This document shows positions 54,981 through 63,996 of a DNA stretch of 64,000 bases, in pieces. The stretch comes from Solirubrobacteraceae bacterium. GTDB taxonomy: Bacteria > Actinomycetota > Thermoleophilia > Solirubrobacterales > Solirubrobacteraceae. Below the pieces are notes generated by a model that saw only the letters and a list, made by a program, of their open reading frames with translations, searched no databases and had not been told where the DNA came from. Both the position numbers and the translations under genes were made by a program. Position 1 is the first letter of the stretch. Each line of letters starts with the position of its first letter. The DNA lies in the NCBI GenBank assembly GCA_016462625.1, contig JAEMSV010000006.1, positions 7,256 through 71,255 of the forward strand, in the 5' to 3' direction.

Positions 54981-56379
54981 CACGAACCAGGCGCTCCCAC
55001 GCCGCGCCGTAGTACGCCCGCTCCCAGCCGCGCTGGTCCGCGTCGAGGTAGTTCACGTAGGCCGCGCCCGAACACCACGGCGCGAGGGCCTCACGGCTGA
55101 CACGGACCCACGTGCGCTGCATCTCGTCGAACGGCAGCAACGGCGTGATCGCGCGGAACTGGATGCCGAACAGCTGGTCGCGGTGCGCGAACGCCGTGGC
55201 GTCCTCGGGCACGCGGTTGATCGCCCCTCCGTACGGCGTCAGGAGGATCGAGACCGGGCCGGCGACCGCCCGGCGAGCCTGTCCGGCAACCGCGCCGAGC
55301 AGGCGCCGGATGCCTTCGGGCGGGAGAGGATCTTCGGCGTAGGCCGAGCCCGCGAAGAACCGCTCGCGGCCCTGGACCCCCTCACCGCCTTCGCTGCGAT
55401 CCAGCGCCGCATGGCCGGCGGTCTCCATCGCCACCGACACCCCCGGGAGCGCGATGATCGGAGCCACCAGTGATCGCAGCGCATCCGCGGAGCCGATGAA
55501 CCGGCCGCCGATGGTGCACCGAGGCGCGCCGTTTCGGGTGCTCGCGCTGAAGAACAGCATGAGCTCGTCCGGTGCGGACGGCGCGAGCTCTTGCCACAGC
55601 GCAAGTGCCCGTTCCGCGGCGCTCCACGGCACGGACATCGCCACGCGGGTCTCCGGCCCGATGGGGACCGGCGCCACCTCGAACGCGGTGACGATCCCGA
55701 AGTTCCCGCCTCCTCCGCCCCTGCACGCCCAGAACAGGTCCGGGTCGGTCGTCGCATCGGCCCGACGGAGGACCCCGTTCGGAGTGACGACGTGCACGGC
55801 CGTCACCCGGTCGAGCGTCAGCCCATGCGCGCGACTGACCGCCCCGACGCCGCCGCCGAGCGCGAGCCCCGCGAATCCCACCGTCGGGCAGCTCCCGGCG
55901 GGGACCGCAAGATCGTGGGGGCCGAGCAGGCGAGTGACATCGGACAGCCTCGCGCCGCCGCCGATCACCACGCGGTCGGTCCCCTCGAGCTCGACCTCGC
56001 GGAGCCGGCGCAGGTCGACGACCCAGCCGGTGGTGCTCGTGCCGGCCCCGGTGTAGCCGTGCCCACCGCCGCGCGGGACCAGCCGGACCCGGTTGCGGTC
56101 CGCCCAGGCCACCAGCGTCCGGACGTCGTCGGCGTCGGCCGGCTCGACGATCGCGGGCGGCCGCATCCAGTCGAAGCGCGTGTTGTGGACGAGGCGTCGC
56201 TGCTCGTACGCCACCGACCCGAGGGTCCACACCGGGCCGCGTACGAGAGGGCGCACGGCGTCGGCTAGGCGCCGGGTGTCCGCCACGGCGGCGTCGGTCC
56301 CGACCAGCTGCGGCACCATGACCGCCCCCATGGCGACAAGGCCTCGTCCCACGGCCGTGCGCCGGGTCATCGTGTCCAT
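54919..56379 (-). CDS. Secreted berberine-bridge-type FAD oxidase (Tat signal)
   Basis: 486 residues. The N-terminus TRRTAVGRGLVAMGAVMV resembles a twin-arginine signal. PRGGGHGYTGAG (His107) and AGSCPTVGFAGLALGGG (Cys164) are the bicovalent FAD attachment sites of the BBE family, and YVNYLDADQ near the C-end matches the BBE C-terminal motif. It oxidises an alcohol or sugar with oxygen. TAAGGT (complement of 56388-56393) is 8 bases before ATG 56379. Confidence 0.85.
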   Translation of the reverse strand: MDTMTRRTAVGRGLVAMGAVMVPQLVGTDAAVADTRRLADAVRPLVRGPVWTLGSVAYEQRRLVHNTRFDWMRPPAIVEPADADDVRTLVAWADRNRVRLVPRGGGHGYTGAGTSTTGWVVDLRRLREVELEGTDRVVIGGGARLSDVTRLLGPHDLAVPAGSCPTVGFAGLALGGGVGAVSRAHGLTLDRVTAVHVVTPNGVLRRADATTDPDLFWACRGGGGGNFGIVTAFEVAPVPIGPETRVAMSVPWSAAERALALWQELAPSAPDELMLFFSASTRNGAPRCTIGGRFIGSADALRSLVAPIIALPGVSVAMETAGHAALDRSEGGEGVQGRERFFAGSAYAEDPLPPEGIRRLLGAVAGQARRAVAGPVSILLTPYGGAINRVPEDATAFAHRDQLFGIQFRAITPLLPFDEMQRTWVRVSREALAPWCSGAAYVNYLDADQRGWERAYYGAAWERLVRVKQAYDPAGRLGVRQGIPLR

Positions 56380-56387
56380 GAGCGAGA

Positions 56388-56393
56388 ACCTTA
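56388..56393 (-). promoter_or_regulatory. -10 box TAAGGT of the BBE oxidase gene (leaderless)
   Basis: The minus-strand TAAGGT is followed by 8 bases and ATG 56379. Confidence 0.4.
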
Positions 56394-56404
56394 CGTGGAA
56401 ATCC

Positions 56405-57097
56405 TCAAGCGGTGGAGCTCGCCTGATCTTCGGCGCTGATCACCACGATGAAGCCGTTGCCGTTGCGGCGGTCCGGGTCGCGGGACGCGGCGACGGGCGC
56501 GCCGATCGCCGCGCACAGCTCGAGGAATGACTCGCAGGTCCACACCGACCAGTGCTTGTCCTCGTCCGAGGCGAAGTTCGTGCGGTGGCGCTCCAGCAGC
56601 TCCTCGACCGACGTGAGATCCCGGTCGCGATCGAACGTCCGGTCGCGGTGCGGGAGCACGACGACCACCCACCGGCGCGCGACCCGCCGCCAGTCCTCCA
56701 GCGCCGCGATCGGATCGGGAATGTGCTCGAGCACGTGCGAGGCGAAGACGAAGTCGTGGCTGTCGTCGGTGAAGGGCAGCGTGTCCCCAGTCGCCACGAT
56801 GTCGACCTCGCGCACCCAGCCCTCCAGATCGCGCTCGTGACGCTTGTAGACCGTGTCGTCCGTCGGGTAGCGGTCGACGTTGACGACCCGCAGGCCGAAG
56901 TCGTTGTTCGACGAGCCGCCGACCTCGACGCCTTCGAGGTCCCCCAGCCAGTCCCGCACGAACCGCACGGCCTCGCGCCGCCGCCACAGGTCGACGAGGT
57001 GCGCCGGATGCCAGAGCCGGGCGACCCGCTTGCGGGCGACGAGCGGGATCTCGGCCGGCCGCGGCCGGGGCCTAGAAGAGGCCGAGCTGGTCGTCAC
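56405..57097 (-). CDS. SAM-dependent methyltransferase-like protein
   Basis: 230 residues. VEVGGSSNNDFGLRVVNVD, GDTLPFTDDSHDFVFASHVLEHIPDP and RVARRWVVVVLPH trace a class I methyltransferase of the Methyltransf_11 kind, the glycine-rich motif I being unusual (GGSSNNDFG). ERHRTNFASDEDKHWSVWT follows. It may methylate a glycan or lipid. Start GTG 57097 overlaps the uracil-DNA glycosylase gene by 26 bases; no better start is seen. Confidence 0.7.
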   Translation of the reverse strand: MTTSSASSRPRPRPAEIPLVARKRVARLWHPAHLVDLWRRREAVRFVRDWLGDLEGVEVGGSSNNDFGLRVVNVDRYPTDDTVYKRHERDLEGWVREVDIVATGDTLPFTDDSHDFVFASHVLEHIPDPIAALEDWRRVARRWVVVVLPHRDRTFDRDRDLTSVEELLERHRTNFASDEDKHWSVWTCESFLELCAAIGAPVAASRDPDRRNGNGFIVVISAEDQASSTA

Positions 57098-57779
57098 GCG
57101 GGGGTTCCTCGGCCGCGAGCACCGCGGGCTCGGGCTCCGGCTCCGGCTCGGGCTCCGGTTCGGCGACGACCGGCTCGGGCTGCGCAGGTGCCGGCATCGC
57201 CAGCAGCTCTGGCAGCTTCGCGAAGTCCTCCTGCAGCGTCACGAGGTTCGAGCGTTGGTACAGCGCCGCGGCCGGGTGATGGATCGGGAACAGGCGGACG
57301 GCGCGGCGGCCCAGCACCCGGGTCTCAGCCTGCCCGTGGATCCTCGTGATCCCCGTCGGGTCTCCCCGGAGGAGCTTGGTCGAGAAGTTCCCCAGCGTGC
57401 AGATGACCTTCGGCTCGATCAGCTCGATCGTCCGCCAGAGCCACTCCTGGCAGTTCTCGATCTCCACCGGCGCCGGATCGCGGTTTCCCGGCGGCCGGCA
57501 GCGCAGGACGTTCGTGATGAAGACGTCCTCCCGCGAGAGCCCGACCTCCTCCAGCAGCTGACTCAGCAGCTTGCCCGCAGCGCCGACGAACGGGACGCCC
57601 GACTCGTCCTCCTTGGCCCCCGGGGCCTCGCCGACGAACATCAGGTCGGCGTTCGCGTTGCCCGCGCCAAAGACGACCTGGGTGCGCGTGGACGCCAGTT
57701 GCGGGCACCGGACACAGCCACGGGCATCCGCGAAACACGCCTTCAGCTCCTCGCGCCGCTCAACAGCTGTCCTCACCAT
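57072..57779 (-). CDS. Family 4 uracil-DNA glycosylase with C-terminal clamp-binding peptide
   Basis: 235 residues. [20 protein letters not shown] (50-69) is the family 4 active-site signature, [10 protein letters not shown] (164-173) is the second motif, and Cys22, Cys25, Cys94 and Cys110 give the [4Fe-4S] ligands. It removes uracil from DNA. The last 35 residues are a Pro-Glu linker ending in DDQLGLF, matching the QLxLF consensus that binds the DNA polymerase sliding clamp. TACCAT (complement of 57788-57793) is 8 bases before ATG 57779. Confidence 0.92.
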   Translation of the reverse strand: MVRTAVERREELKACFADARGCVRCPQLASTRTQVVFGAGNANADLMFVGEAPGAKEDESGVPFVGAAGKLLSQLLEEVGLSREDVFITNVLRCRPPGNRDPAPVEIENCQEWLWRTIELIEPKVICTLGNFSTKLLRGDPTGITRIHGQAETRVLGRRAVRLFPIHHPAAALYQRSNLVTLQEDFAKLPELLAMPAPAQPEPVVAEPEPEPEPEPEPAVLAAEEPPRDDQLGLF

Positions 57780-57787
57780 TCGCGGGG

Positions 57788-57793
57788 ATGGTA
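57788..57793 (-). promoter_or_regulatory. -10 box TACCAT of the uracil-DNA glycosylase gene (leaderless)
   Basis: The minus-strand TACCAT is followed by 8 bases and ATG 57779. Confidence 0.4.
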
Positions 57794-57921
57794 GACCGGT
57801 GCCCGAACGGGTACCCTTCGGCTACGGCCGTCACCTTCGGGGACGGACCTTTCCACCCGGCAGGAGCTTCCCGCACCACCAAGTCGCGACCGGTATCCCC
57901 CTCAGGGAACTGGACCGAGAT

Positions 57922-58674
57922 ATGACCACTCCGTCTGTTGCAACCCGCCGCTGGGCGCTAATTGGCGCCGGCCGACTGGGAACCGCGCTCGCCGCCGCGA
58001 TGCGCGACGCCGGCCTGTCCGTCCAGGGCCCGTTCGGCCGCGGCGCCGACGCCGCCGGGGCCGACGTCGTCCTCCTCTGCGTGCCCGACGGCGAGATCGC
58101 CGCGGCCGCCTCGTGTCTGACGCCGGGCGTCACGGCGGGCCATGTCAGCGGGGCGACCACGCTGGCCCCGCTCGCCGGCCACCCGGCCTTCTCGCTGCAC
58201 CCGCTGATGACCGTCCCGGCCGCTGGGCAGGGCGGGCGGGACGGTGTCTTCGCCGGCGCGCCCTGCGCGATCGCCGGGGATGGCGCGGACCCGCTCCGTG
58301 TCGCACGTGAGCTGGCCGATCTCCTGGGGATGGTCCCGGTCGAGATCGCCGACGAGGACCGTGCGGCCTACCACGCCGCCGCTTCGATCGCCTCGAACTT
58401 CCTCGTCACCCTGGAGGCGGCCGCCGAGCGCCTCGCCGGCTCCGCCGGCGCGCCCCGCGAGCTCCTCGTCCCGCTCGTCCGCGCCACCGTCGAGAACTGG
58501 GCCGAGCAGGGCGCGGATGCGCTCACCGGCCCGATCGCCCGCGGCGACGAGCTGACCGTCACCCGCCAGCGCGGCGCGGTCGCCGAGCGCACGCCGGAGC
58601 TGCTCCCCCTCTTCGACGCGCTCACCACCGCCACGCGCGAGCTGGCCGGCAAGGACCAGGAGCGCGCCGCATGA
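57922..58674 (+). CDS. Rossmann-fold DUF2520 protein of the pantothenate operon
   Basis: 250 residues. [21 protein letters not shown] is a dinucleotide-binding motif. [17 protein letters not shown] and FSLHPLMTV are typical of the Rossmann-plus-DUF2520 family, with the helical domain [20 protein letters not shown]. The fold is like that of ketopantoate reductase, the step missing from the adjacent panC-panD-panB set. The start ATG 57922 is the first Met before the Rossmann motif. The 142-base gap upstream holds a TACCCT -10-like box (57812-57817), so a leader of about 100 bases is possible. It is coupled to panC (ATGA). Confidence 0.75.
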   Translation: MTTPSVATRRWALIGAGRLGTALAAAMRDAGLSVQGPFGRGADAAGADVVLLCVPDGEIAAAASCLTPGVTAGHVSGATTLAPLAGHPAFSLHPLMTVPAAGQGGRDGVFAGAPCAIAGDGADPLRVARELADLLGMVPVEIADEDRAAYHAAASIASNFLVTLEAAAERLAGSAGAPRELLVPLVRATVENWAEQGADALTGPIARGDELTVTRQRGAVAERTPELLPLFDALTTATRELAGKDQERAA

Positions 58675-59525
58675 GAACGCTGCGCACGATCGCCGAGGTC
58701 CGCACCGCCGTGAAGGTCCTTCGGCGCGATCGGCGCAGCATCGGCTTCGTCCCGACGATGGGCGCGCTGCACGAGGGCCACCTCGAGCTCATCCGCACCG
58801 CGAGCGACCACCACGACGAGGTCGTCGTCTCGATCTTCGTCAACCCCACGCAGTTCAACGACCCGGCCGATCTCGCGGCCTATCCCCGCGTGGAGGCCGC
58901 TGACGCCGAAGCCGCCGCCGCAGCGGGCGCAGACTTCCTCTTCGCCCCGTCTGCATCGGAGATCTATCCAGACGGGTTCGCCACGACCGTCCACGTCGAA
59001 GGCCCGACCGCGCCGCTCGAGGGCGCATCACGCCCCGGTCACTTCGACGGCGTCGCGACCGTCGTGACCAAGCTGCTGAACATCGTCATGGCCGACACCG
59101 CGTACTTCGGGCAGAAGGACGCCCAGCAGCTCGCCGTGATCCGCCGGATGGCGACCGACCTCAACGTCGCCACGAAGATCGAAGCCGTCGCGACCGTCCG
59201 CGACCCTGACGGCCTCGCACTGTCGAGCCGCAACGCACGACTGAGCGATGCCGACCGCGAGCGCGCCCTCGCCCTCTCGCGTGCCCTGCGCGCCGCCGCC
59301 GACGCGGTCGCCGCCGGCACCGTCTCCGCCGCCGACGTCCTCGCCGCCGCCCGCGCCGAGTTCGCCGCGCGCGGCGTCGAGCCCGACTACGTCGAGCTCG
59401 TCGACCCCACGACCTTCTCCAGCGTCGAGGCCGTCAACGGCCAGGCGCTTCTCGCGGTCGCCGCCCGGGTGGGCGACGTCCGCCTCATCGACAACCAACC
59501 ACTCACGTCCAACGGGAGTCACTGA
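58671..59525 (+). CDS. panC: Pantothenate synthetase PanC
   Basis: 284 residues. [16 protein letters not shown] carries the HxGH nucleotide site, [21 protein letters not shown] is the pantoate-binding stretch, [17 protein letters not shown] and [12 protein letters not shown] (KMSKS-like loop) complete the family. It joins pantoate and beta-alanine with ATP. The start overlaps the DUF2520 stop (ATGA). panD follows after 9 bases. Confidence 0.95.
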   Translation: MRTLRTIAEVRTAVKVLRRDRRSIGFVPTMGALHEGHLELIRTASDHHDEVVVSIFVNPTQFNDPADLAAYPRVEAADAEAAAAAGADFLFAPSASEIYPDGFATTVHVEGPTAPLEGASRPGHFDGVATVVTKLLNIVMADTAYFGQKDAQQLAVIRRMATDLNVATKIEAVATVRDPDGLALSSRNARLSDADRERALALSRALRAAADAVAAGTVSAADVLAAARAEFAARGVEPDYVELVDPTTFSSVEAVNGQALLAVAARVGDVRLIDNQPLTSNGSH

Positions 59526-59534
59526 ACCAACCCG

Positions 59535-59918
59535 ATGCTGCGCCAGATGATGAAGTCGAAGATTCACCGCGCAACGGTGAGCGACTGCGATCTGCACTAC
59601 GTCGGGTCGATCACGGTCGATCCGGAGCTCCTCGAGGCGGCGGACATCCTGCCGCACGAACTGGTCCACGTCGTGGACGTCGATAACGGCGCCCGCTTCG
59701 AGACGTACACCATCGAAGGAACCCGAGGCTCGGGAGAGATGAAGGTCAACGGCGCGGCGGCCCGCCTGGTCCACCGCGGCGACACGATCATCGTCATCTC
59801 CTACGCCCAGTACGACCGCGAGGAGCTCGAGACGTATGAGCCCCGCGTGGTCCATGTCGAAAGCCACACCAACCGCATCATCAACGTCGACGCCGAGGTG
59901 GCGACCCTCCTTTCGTAG
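59535..59918 (+). CDS. panD: Aspartate 1-decarboxylase PanD
   Basis: 127 residues. [26 protein letters not shown] contains the Gly24-Ser25 self-cleavage site that forms the pyruvoyl cofactor. INGAA-type [19 protein letters not shown] is also conserved. It makes beta-alanine for PanC. It is within the pan operon, 36 bases before panB. Confidence 0.96.
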   Translation: MLRQMMKSKIHRATVSDCDLHYVGSITVDPELLEAADILPHELVHVVDVDNGARFETYTIEGTRGSGEMKVNGAAARLVHRGDTIIVISYAQYDREELETYEPRVVHVESHTNRIINVDAEVATLLS

Positions 59919-59954
59919 GGCGCCAACCACAGGCAGATACGGAATTGATCAGAC

Positions 59955-60860
59955 ATGTCAGCTGCACCGATCACCACCGGCCATCCCTCGCTGAACGCGC
60001 TGCCGATGAGCCTGCCCCGCCTCCAGGAGAAGAAGGAGACGGGCGAGCCCATCGTGATGGTCACCGCCTACGACTACCCGTCCGCGCTCGCCGCTGAGGC
60101 GGCCGGCGTCGACATGGTCCTCGTCGGCGACAGCGCCGCGATGGTCGTGCTCGGGTACCCGAGCACCGTGCCCGTCAGCACCGACGAGCTCCTCATGCTC
60201 ACGGCCGCCGTGCGGCGCGGGCTGAAGACCCCGCTGCTCGTCGGCGACCTGCCGTTCGGCTCCTACGAGACCTCCAACGAGCAGGCCGTCGCGACCGCCC
60301 AGCGATTCATCAAGGAGGCGGGCTGCGACGCCGTCAAGCTCGAAGGCGGCGGCACCTCGATCGAGCGCGCCCGCGCGATCGTCGAGGCCGGCATCCCCGT
60401 CATGGGCCACGTCGGCCTGACGCCGCAGACCGCGACGTCGCTCGGCGGCTACCGCGCCCAGGGCCGCAACGCCGGCCGCGCGCTGAAGATCGCCCGGGAC
60501 GCGCTCGGGCTGCAGGAGGCCGGCTGCTTCTCGGTGGTCTTCGAGGCCATCCCCGCCGCCGTCTCCGACGAGCTCATGCCGCACATCCACATCCCGGTCA
60601 TCGGGATCGGCGCGGGCCCGGCCACCGACGGTCAGGTCCTCGTGTTCCACGACCTCCTCGGCATCCGCGAGGGCTCGGGCGCGCGCTTCGTCAAGCGCTA
60701 CGCCTCGCTGCTCGACGAGATGACCGCGGGCGTCGCCCAGTACGCCCACGACGTCCGGGACCGCGCGTACCCGGCCGCCGAGCACACGTACTCGATCGAC
60801 CACGGCGAGCTGGCCGAGTTCAAGAGCGAGCTCGCAGCAGAGCTGCACCCCTCGGGCTGA
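59955..60860 (+). CDS. panB: 3-methyl-2-oxobutanoate hydroxymethyltransferase PanB
   Basis: 301 residues. VMVTAYDYPSALAAEAAGVD, LVGDSAAMVVLGYPSTVPVS, DAVKLEGG, GIPVMGHVGLTPQ and IGIGAGPATDGQVLVFHDLLG are the PanB signature segments (metal-binding Asp and catalytic Glu included). It makes ketopantoate from 2-oxoisovalerate. Its 3' end overlaps the convergent secreted protein gene by 41 bases. Confidence 0.96.
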   Translation: MSAAPITTGHPSLNALPMSLPRLQEKKETGEPIVMVTAYDYPSALAAEAAGVDMVLVGDSAAMVVLGYPSTVPVSTDELLMLTAAVRRGLKTPLLVGDLPFGSYETSNEQAVATAQRFIKEAGCDAVKLEGGGTSIERARAIVEAGIPVMGHVGLTPQTATSLGGYRAQGRNAGRALKIARDALGLQEAGCFSVVFEAIPAAVSDELMPHIHIPVIGIGAGPATDGQVLVFHDLLGIREGSGARFVKRYASLLDEMTAGVAQYAHDVRDRAYPAAEHTYSIDHGELAEFKSELAAELHPSG

Positions 60861-62325
60861 GCTTCAGCAGCTGCACGTCGCCGGTCAGATCCAGCGTGAT
60901 CGGGCCGGCGGCGCGCCGCGCCGCTCGCCAGCGCAGGGGGTCGTCCCCTCCCCCCTGGGACGGCCGGCCGGTCACCGCGTCGTAGCGGTCGGGCTCTGCG
61001 AGTACGACGTTGACGTTCCGGGGCCAGACAGGGAGCGGGAGTCCCGTGAACGGCTCCCAGACCGGCTCGGCCCGCCACAGGGCGAGCACGTAGCTCCCGT
61101 CACGGCGGCCGAACAGCCGCGAGCGCACGCCGCGGAGATCGCCTGCGAGCTCGTAGGAGAGCGGCGCCGGATCGTACGCGGGGCCAGGGTCGTCGAGCGT
61201 CTCGAGCAGCCGTGCCATCGCGCCGAAAGCCGGCCGGCGGCTCCCGTCCCAGCGCAGCAGCCCGTAGTACGACTCCCCGTCCTGGGGTCCGAAGTCGCGG
61301 TGGTCGCGCAGCTCGAAGAGGTACGAGCGGTCGACCCCGAGGCGCTGCAGCTCGAGCACGAGTCGCGGCAGGTACACGGCTGCGACGGCCTCGGGCACAC
61401 CGGTCAGCTCCCCGTAGGACCCGCGCGGGAGCGGCGCCGTGTGGTAGCCGGTCTCCGTGACGATGAGGGGCTGCCCGTCCGCCACGAGACGGCCGGCGTC
61501 AACGGCGTCGTCGACGTCTTTCTCCGGGATCGCGCCACCGGTGTAGAAGTGCAGGTTGCCGGCGTCCTGCGTCTCCGACGCGCGCAAGCCGTTCTCCGTG
61601 TACGCCGCGTAGGACGCCAGACGGCCGAACGACGGGCCCAGCAGTGGCGTGTCGCGCAGGAGCGGGCGGGACGCGGCCTTGACGCGCGCGTAGAGCCCGG
61701 CCTGGTGGGCGCGCAGCGTCGAGCGCCACGGGTAGTACTCCTCGCCACCGATGCGGAACGTCCGCAGCCCGGCCAGGTCGAACTCGTTCGCGCCCTCCAT
61801 GCCCTCGAGGGCGCCGGCCCGGGCGAGGATCTCGGCGGCGTCGAGGACATCGTTCTCCGGCCCTTCCCGGTCGACCCGGTCCAGGACCTGGGCGACGGTC
61901 AGCCCCTGCAGCCACGTCGTGCGGTTCATCGCTCCGACGAGCAGCATGGTCCGGACGTTCGGCGCCAGCCCCGCGAGCAGATCGATTGCCCGCTCGTCGC
62001 GCGGTGCGCCCGACGGGTCGACCCACTGGCACCGCGTCACCGCCTTGTCCCACGTGCTGACCGCGTCGCGCACGTGGCGGACGTGCAGGTCGCGCAGCCC
62101 TGCCACGAGCGCGGGTACGAGCCCGCAATGCGCGTCGGTCGTATCCGTGAACTTCGTGTTGACGCCGACCGCATCGAGCGCGGCGTCCGCCGGCACCGCC
62201 AGCTGCGGGATCGGCTCCGCAGGCGCCGCGGTGGCGCACACAGCAACGGCGAGTACGGCAAGGCCGGTCGTGCGCGCGGCCCGACCGGCGAGCCCGCGCA
62301 AACGGGCCTGGACAGTTCCCCTCAT
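60820..62325 (-). CDS. Secreted clan GH-A glycosidase-like protein, second type
   Basis: 501 residues. A signal peptide (about 12-35) precedes a TIM-barrel-like hydrolase. GANEFD (178-183, Glu181) and VTETGYH (289-295, Glu291) occupy the acid/base and nucleophile positions of clan GH-A, and LHFYTGG fits the strand between them. It probably acts on an extracellular glycan. A strong Shine-Dalgarno AAGGGGGAG (complement of 62331-62339) and a TACGGT -10 box (complement of 62366-62371) give it a leadered transcript. Confidence 0.7.
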   Translation of the reverse strand: MRGTVQARLRGLAGRAARTTGLAVLAVAVCATAAPAEPIPQLAVPADAALDAVGVNTKFTDTTDAHCGLVPALVAGLRDLHVRHVRDAVSTWDKAVTRCQWVDPSGAPRDERAIDLLAGLAPNVRTMLLVGAMNRTTWLQGLTVAQVLDRVDREGPENDVLDAAEILARAGALEGMEGANEFDLAGLRTFRIGGEEYYPWRSTLRAHQAGLYARVKAASRPLLRDTPLLGPSFGRLASYAAYTENGLRASETQDAGNLHFYTGGAIPEKDVDDAVDAGRLVADGQPLIVTETGYHTAPLPRGSYGELTGVPEAVAAVYLPRLVLELQRLGVDRSYLFELRDHRDFGPQDGESYYGLLRWDGSRRPAFGAMARLLETLDDPGPAYDPAPLSYELAGDLRGVRSRLFGRRDGSYVLALWRAEPVWEPFTGLPLPVWPRNVNVVLAEPDRYDAVTGRPSQGGGDDPLRWRAARRAAGPITLDLTGDVQLLKLSPRGAALLRARS

Positions 62326-62330
62326 GACTT

Positions 62331-62371
62331 CTCCCCCTTGGAGCGCCCCGAGCGCTCGGAGGTTGACCGTA
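62331..62371 (-). promoter_or_regulatory. Promoter, palindrome and Shine-Dalgarno of the secreted glycosidase-like gene
   Basis: TACGGT (-10, complement of 62366-62371), a perfect palindrome CCGAGCGCTCGG (62348-62359) at the expected transcription start, and AAGGGGGAG (complement of 62331-62339) 5 bases before ATG 62325. Confidence 0.4.
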
Positions 62372-62407
62372 CCCGCCCGTCCGGAGGGAGAACCCCTTCC
62401 GGCGCGT

Positions 62408-63358
62408 CTACATGACGCCGTGTCGAGCCAGCGCCCACGGCGGCCGCTCGACGAGCGGCAGCGCCACGGCCTCGAGCACCCCGTCCGAGGGGACGAGCAG
62501 CTCGCCGGGGGGCGGATCGGCCACGCGGCCGTCCTCGTGCGCCCTGCGCAGGATCGCGGCGGTCACCTCGAAGGCCATCGGCGAGAGCCGCTCGAGCGCC
62601 TGGTGACGGTTCTGGCGCTCGTCCAGGTCGACCTGAACGAGTGCATCGAGCCCGACCGCGCGCCACGCATCGATGAGCAGCGCGACGTCGACGGCGTAGC
62701 CGCACAGGACCGGGAGCCGCTCGAGCAGGTCCCGGCGGATCGCGACCTCGCCCGCCAGGGGCTGCTCGAACCCCGCGAGCGCCGGGAACAGCGCGTTCAG
62801 CAGCGGCCGGGCGGTCAGCTCGGTGACACGACCGCCGCCGGTCGGTGCGGTGCCGCCCGTCGACCGGAAGGGACGGCGGTAGCGGGCCTTGGCCAGCTGC
62901 ACGTCGCCCCGGGACGCGACGGGGCCGATGAGCCCGGTCGCGAAGTGCGCCCCGAACGCCTCGGTGTCCGCGTCGAGGAAGCAGACAACGTCACCGGTGG
63001 CGACGCTCAGCGCCCGCCACATCGCATCGCCCTTGCCCAGAACCCGCCCATAGTCCGGGCAGAGGGCCCCCTGGGCGTGCACCTCCGCCCCGCGCTCCCG
63101 CGCGATGTCGGCCGTGCCGTCCGTCGAATGATCGACCACGAGCAGCTGGTCGATCGCCCCCACCTCGCGCAGCGGCAGCAGCGCATCGAGGATCGGGCCG
63201 ATGGTCGCGGCTTCGTCGCGCGCGGGCAGGACGACGGACACCGTGCGCTCACGCTCGGCAGCGATGCGCTCAGCCGGCCAGGCCGAGTGGTGCAGCGTCG
63301 AGCGGCGCGACCACGCCTGGGCGTCGCCGGCGGCCGATGGCATCCCGGGCTCGGTCAT
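62408..63358 (-). CDS. gpgS: Glucosyl-3-phosphoglycerate synthase GpgS
   Basis: 316 residues. VSVVLPARDEAATIGPIL, DYGRVLGKGDAMWRAL, CFLDADTE (128-133, the metal DxD) and RVTELTARPLLNALFP followed by GFEQPLAGE are the GpgS signature (retaining GT81). It makes glucosyl-3-phosphoglycerate from UDP-glucose and 3-phosphoglycerate, the precursor of glucosylglycerate, a compatible solute and polysaccharide primer in actinobacteria. A phosphatase (GpgP) is not in view. Start ATG 63358. Confidence 0.9.
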   Translation of the reverse strand: MTEPGMPSAAGDAQAWSRRSTLHHSAWPAERIAAERERTVSVVLPARDEAATIGPILDALLPLREVGAIDQLLVVDHSTDGTADIARERGAEVHAQGALCPDYGRVLGKGDAMWRALSVATGDVVCFLDADTEAFGAHFATGLIGPVASRGDVQLAKARYRRPFRSTGGTAPTGGGRVTELTARPLLNALFPALAGFEQPLAGEVAIRRDLLERLPVLCGYAVDVALLIDAWRAVGLDALVQVDLDERQNRHQALERLSPMAFEVTAAILRRAHEDGRVADPPPGELLVPSDGVLEAVALPLVERPPWALARHGVM

Positions 63359-63395
63359 GTCGGCAGAGGTGTACCCGATCGCGCGGTCGGGCGGG

Positions 63396-63983
63396 TCACT
63401 CCGGTGCGAAAGACCGCAGAATCCGGGCCGGCGCGCCCGCGGCGATCGAGTACGGCGGCAGGTCCGTCGTCACCACGCTGTTCGCGCCGACGACGCAGCG
63501 CTCGCCGATCGTCACCCCGCTTGTGATGACGACGTTCGCGCCCGCCCAGAAGTTGTCGCCGATGCGGGTCGGGCCCTTCGATTCGAAGCCCTGCCACGTG
63601 ATCGGCATGGTCAGGTCGCTGAAGCGGTGGTTGGCGTCGGTGATGAACGAGCCGTTGGCGAACATGCAGTGGTCGCCGATCTCGACGAGTTCGTTCGCGG
63701 CCACCATCACCCCGAGGTTCAGGAAGCAGCCCTCGCCGATCCGGACACGGCCCTCGTCGCCGATCGTGATCCACACGCCGGGCTCGAGCATCGTCTGCGC
63801 CCCGATCTCCAGCCGCCCGTCCCGCAGCGCCTCGAGCACGTTGCCGTGGACCGGCCACCGGACGAACGCCTCCCGTCGGGCGAACTCCAAATGGATCCGC
63901 GCGCGGTTCTGCGGCAGCGAGTTGCGCTGATACCACCGCCACTTCTGGGCGTACTGCTTGAGCTGCGCGCGGGTGGGCGTCAC
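63396..63983 (-). CDS. Hexapeptide-repeat (left-handed beta-helix) acyltransferase
   Basis: 195 residues. Repeated hexapeptides run from IGAQTMLEPGVWITIG to ITSGVTIGERCVVGANSVV, with the catalytic-type His in TDANHRF and the PARI-end typical of maltose/galactoside acetyltransferases. It is WbbJ/Maa-like, probably acetylating a sugar of the surface glycan. GTG 63983 was chosen since TAGGGT (complement of 63991-63996) lies 7 bases upstream; GTG 63992 would fall inside that box. Confidence 0.82.
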   Translation of the reverse strand: MTPTRAQLKQYAQKWRWYQRNSLPQNRARIHLEFARREAFVRWPVHGNVLEALRDGRLEIGAQTMLEPGVWITIGDEGRVRIGEGCFLNLGVMVAANELVEIGDHCMFANGSFITDANHRFSDLTMPITWQGFESKGPTRIGDNFWAGANVVITSGVTIGERCVVGANSVVTTDLPPYSIAAGAPARILRSFAPE

Positions 63984-63990
63984 GCACCGC

Positions 63991-63996
63991 ACCCTA
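63991..63996 (-). promoter_or_regulatory. -10 box TAGGGT of the acyltransferase gene (leaderless)
   Basis: The minus-strand TAGGGT is followed by 7 bases and GTG 63983, at the window edge. Confidence 0.4.

Noticed and set aside
57121..57170. Repetitive GGCTCCGGCTCGGG-like sequence resembling a tandem repeat
   Set aside because: It encodes the Pro-Glu linker of the uracil-DNA glycosylase in frame, so it is low-complexity coding sequence.
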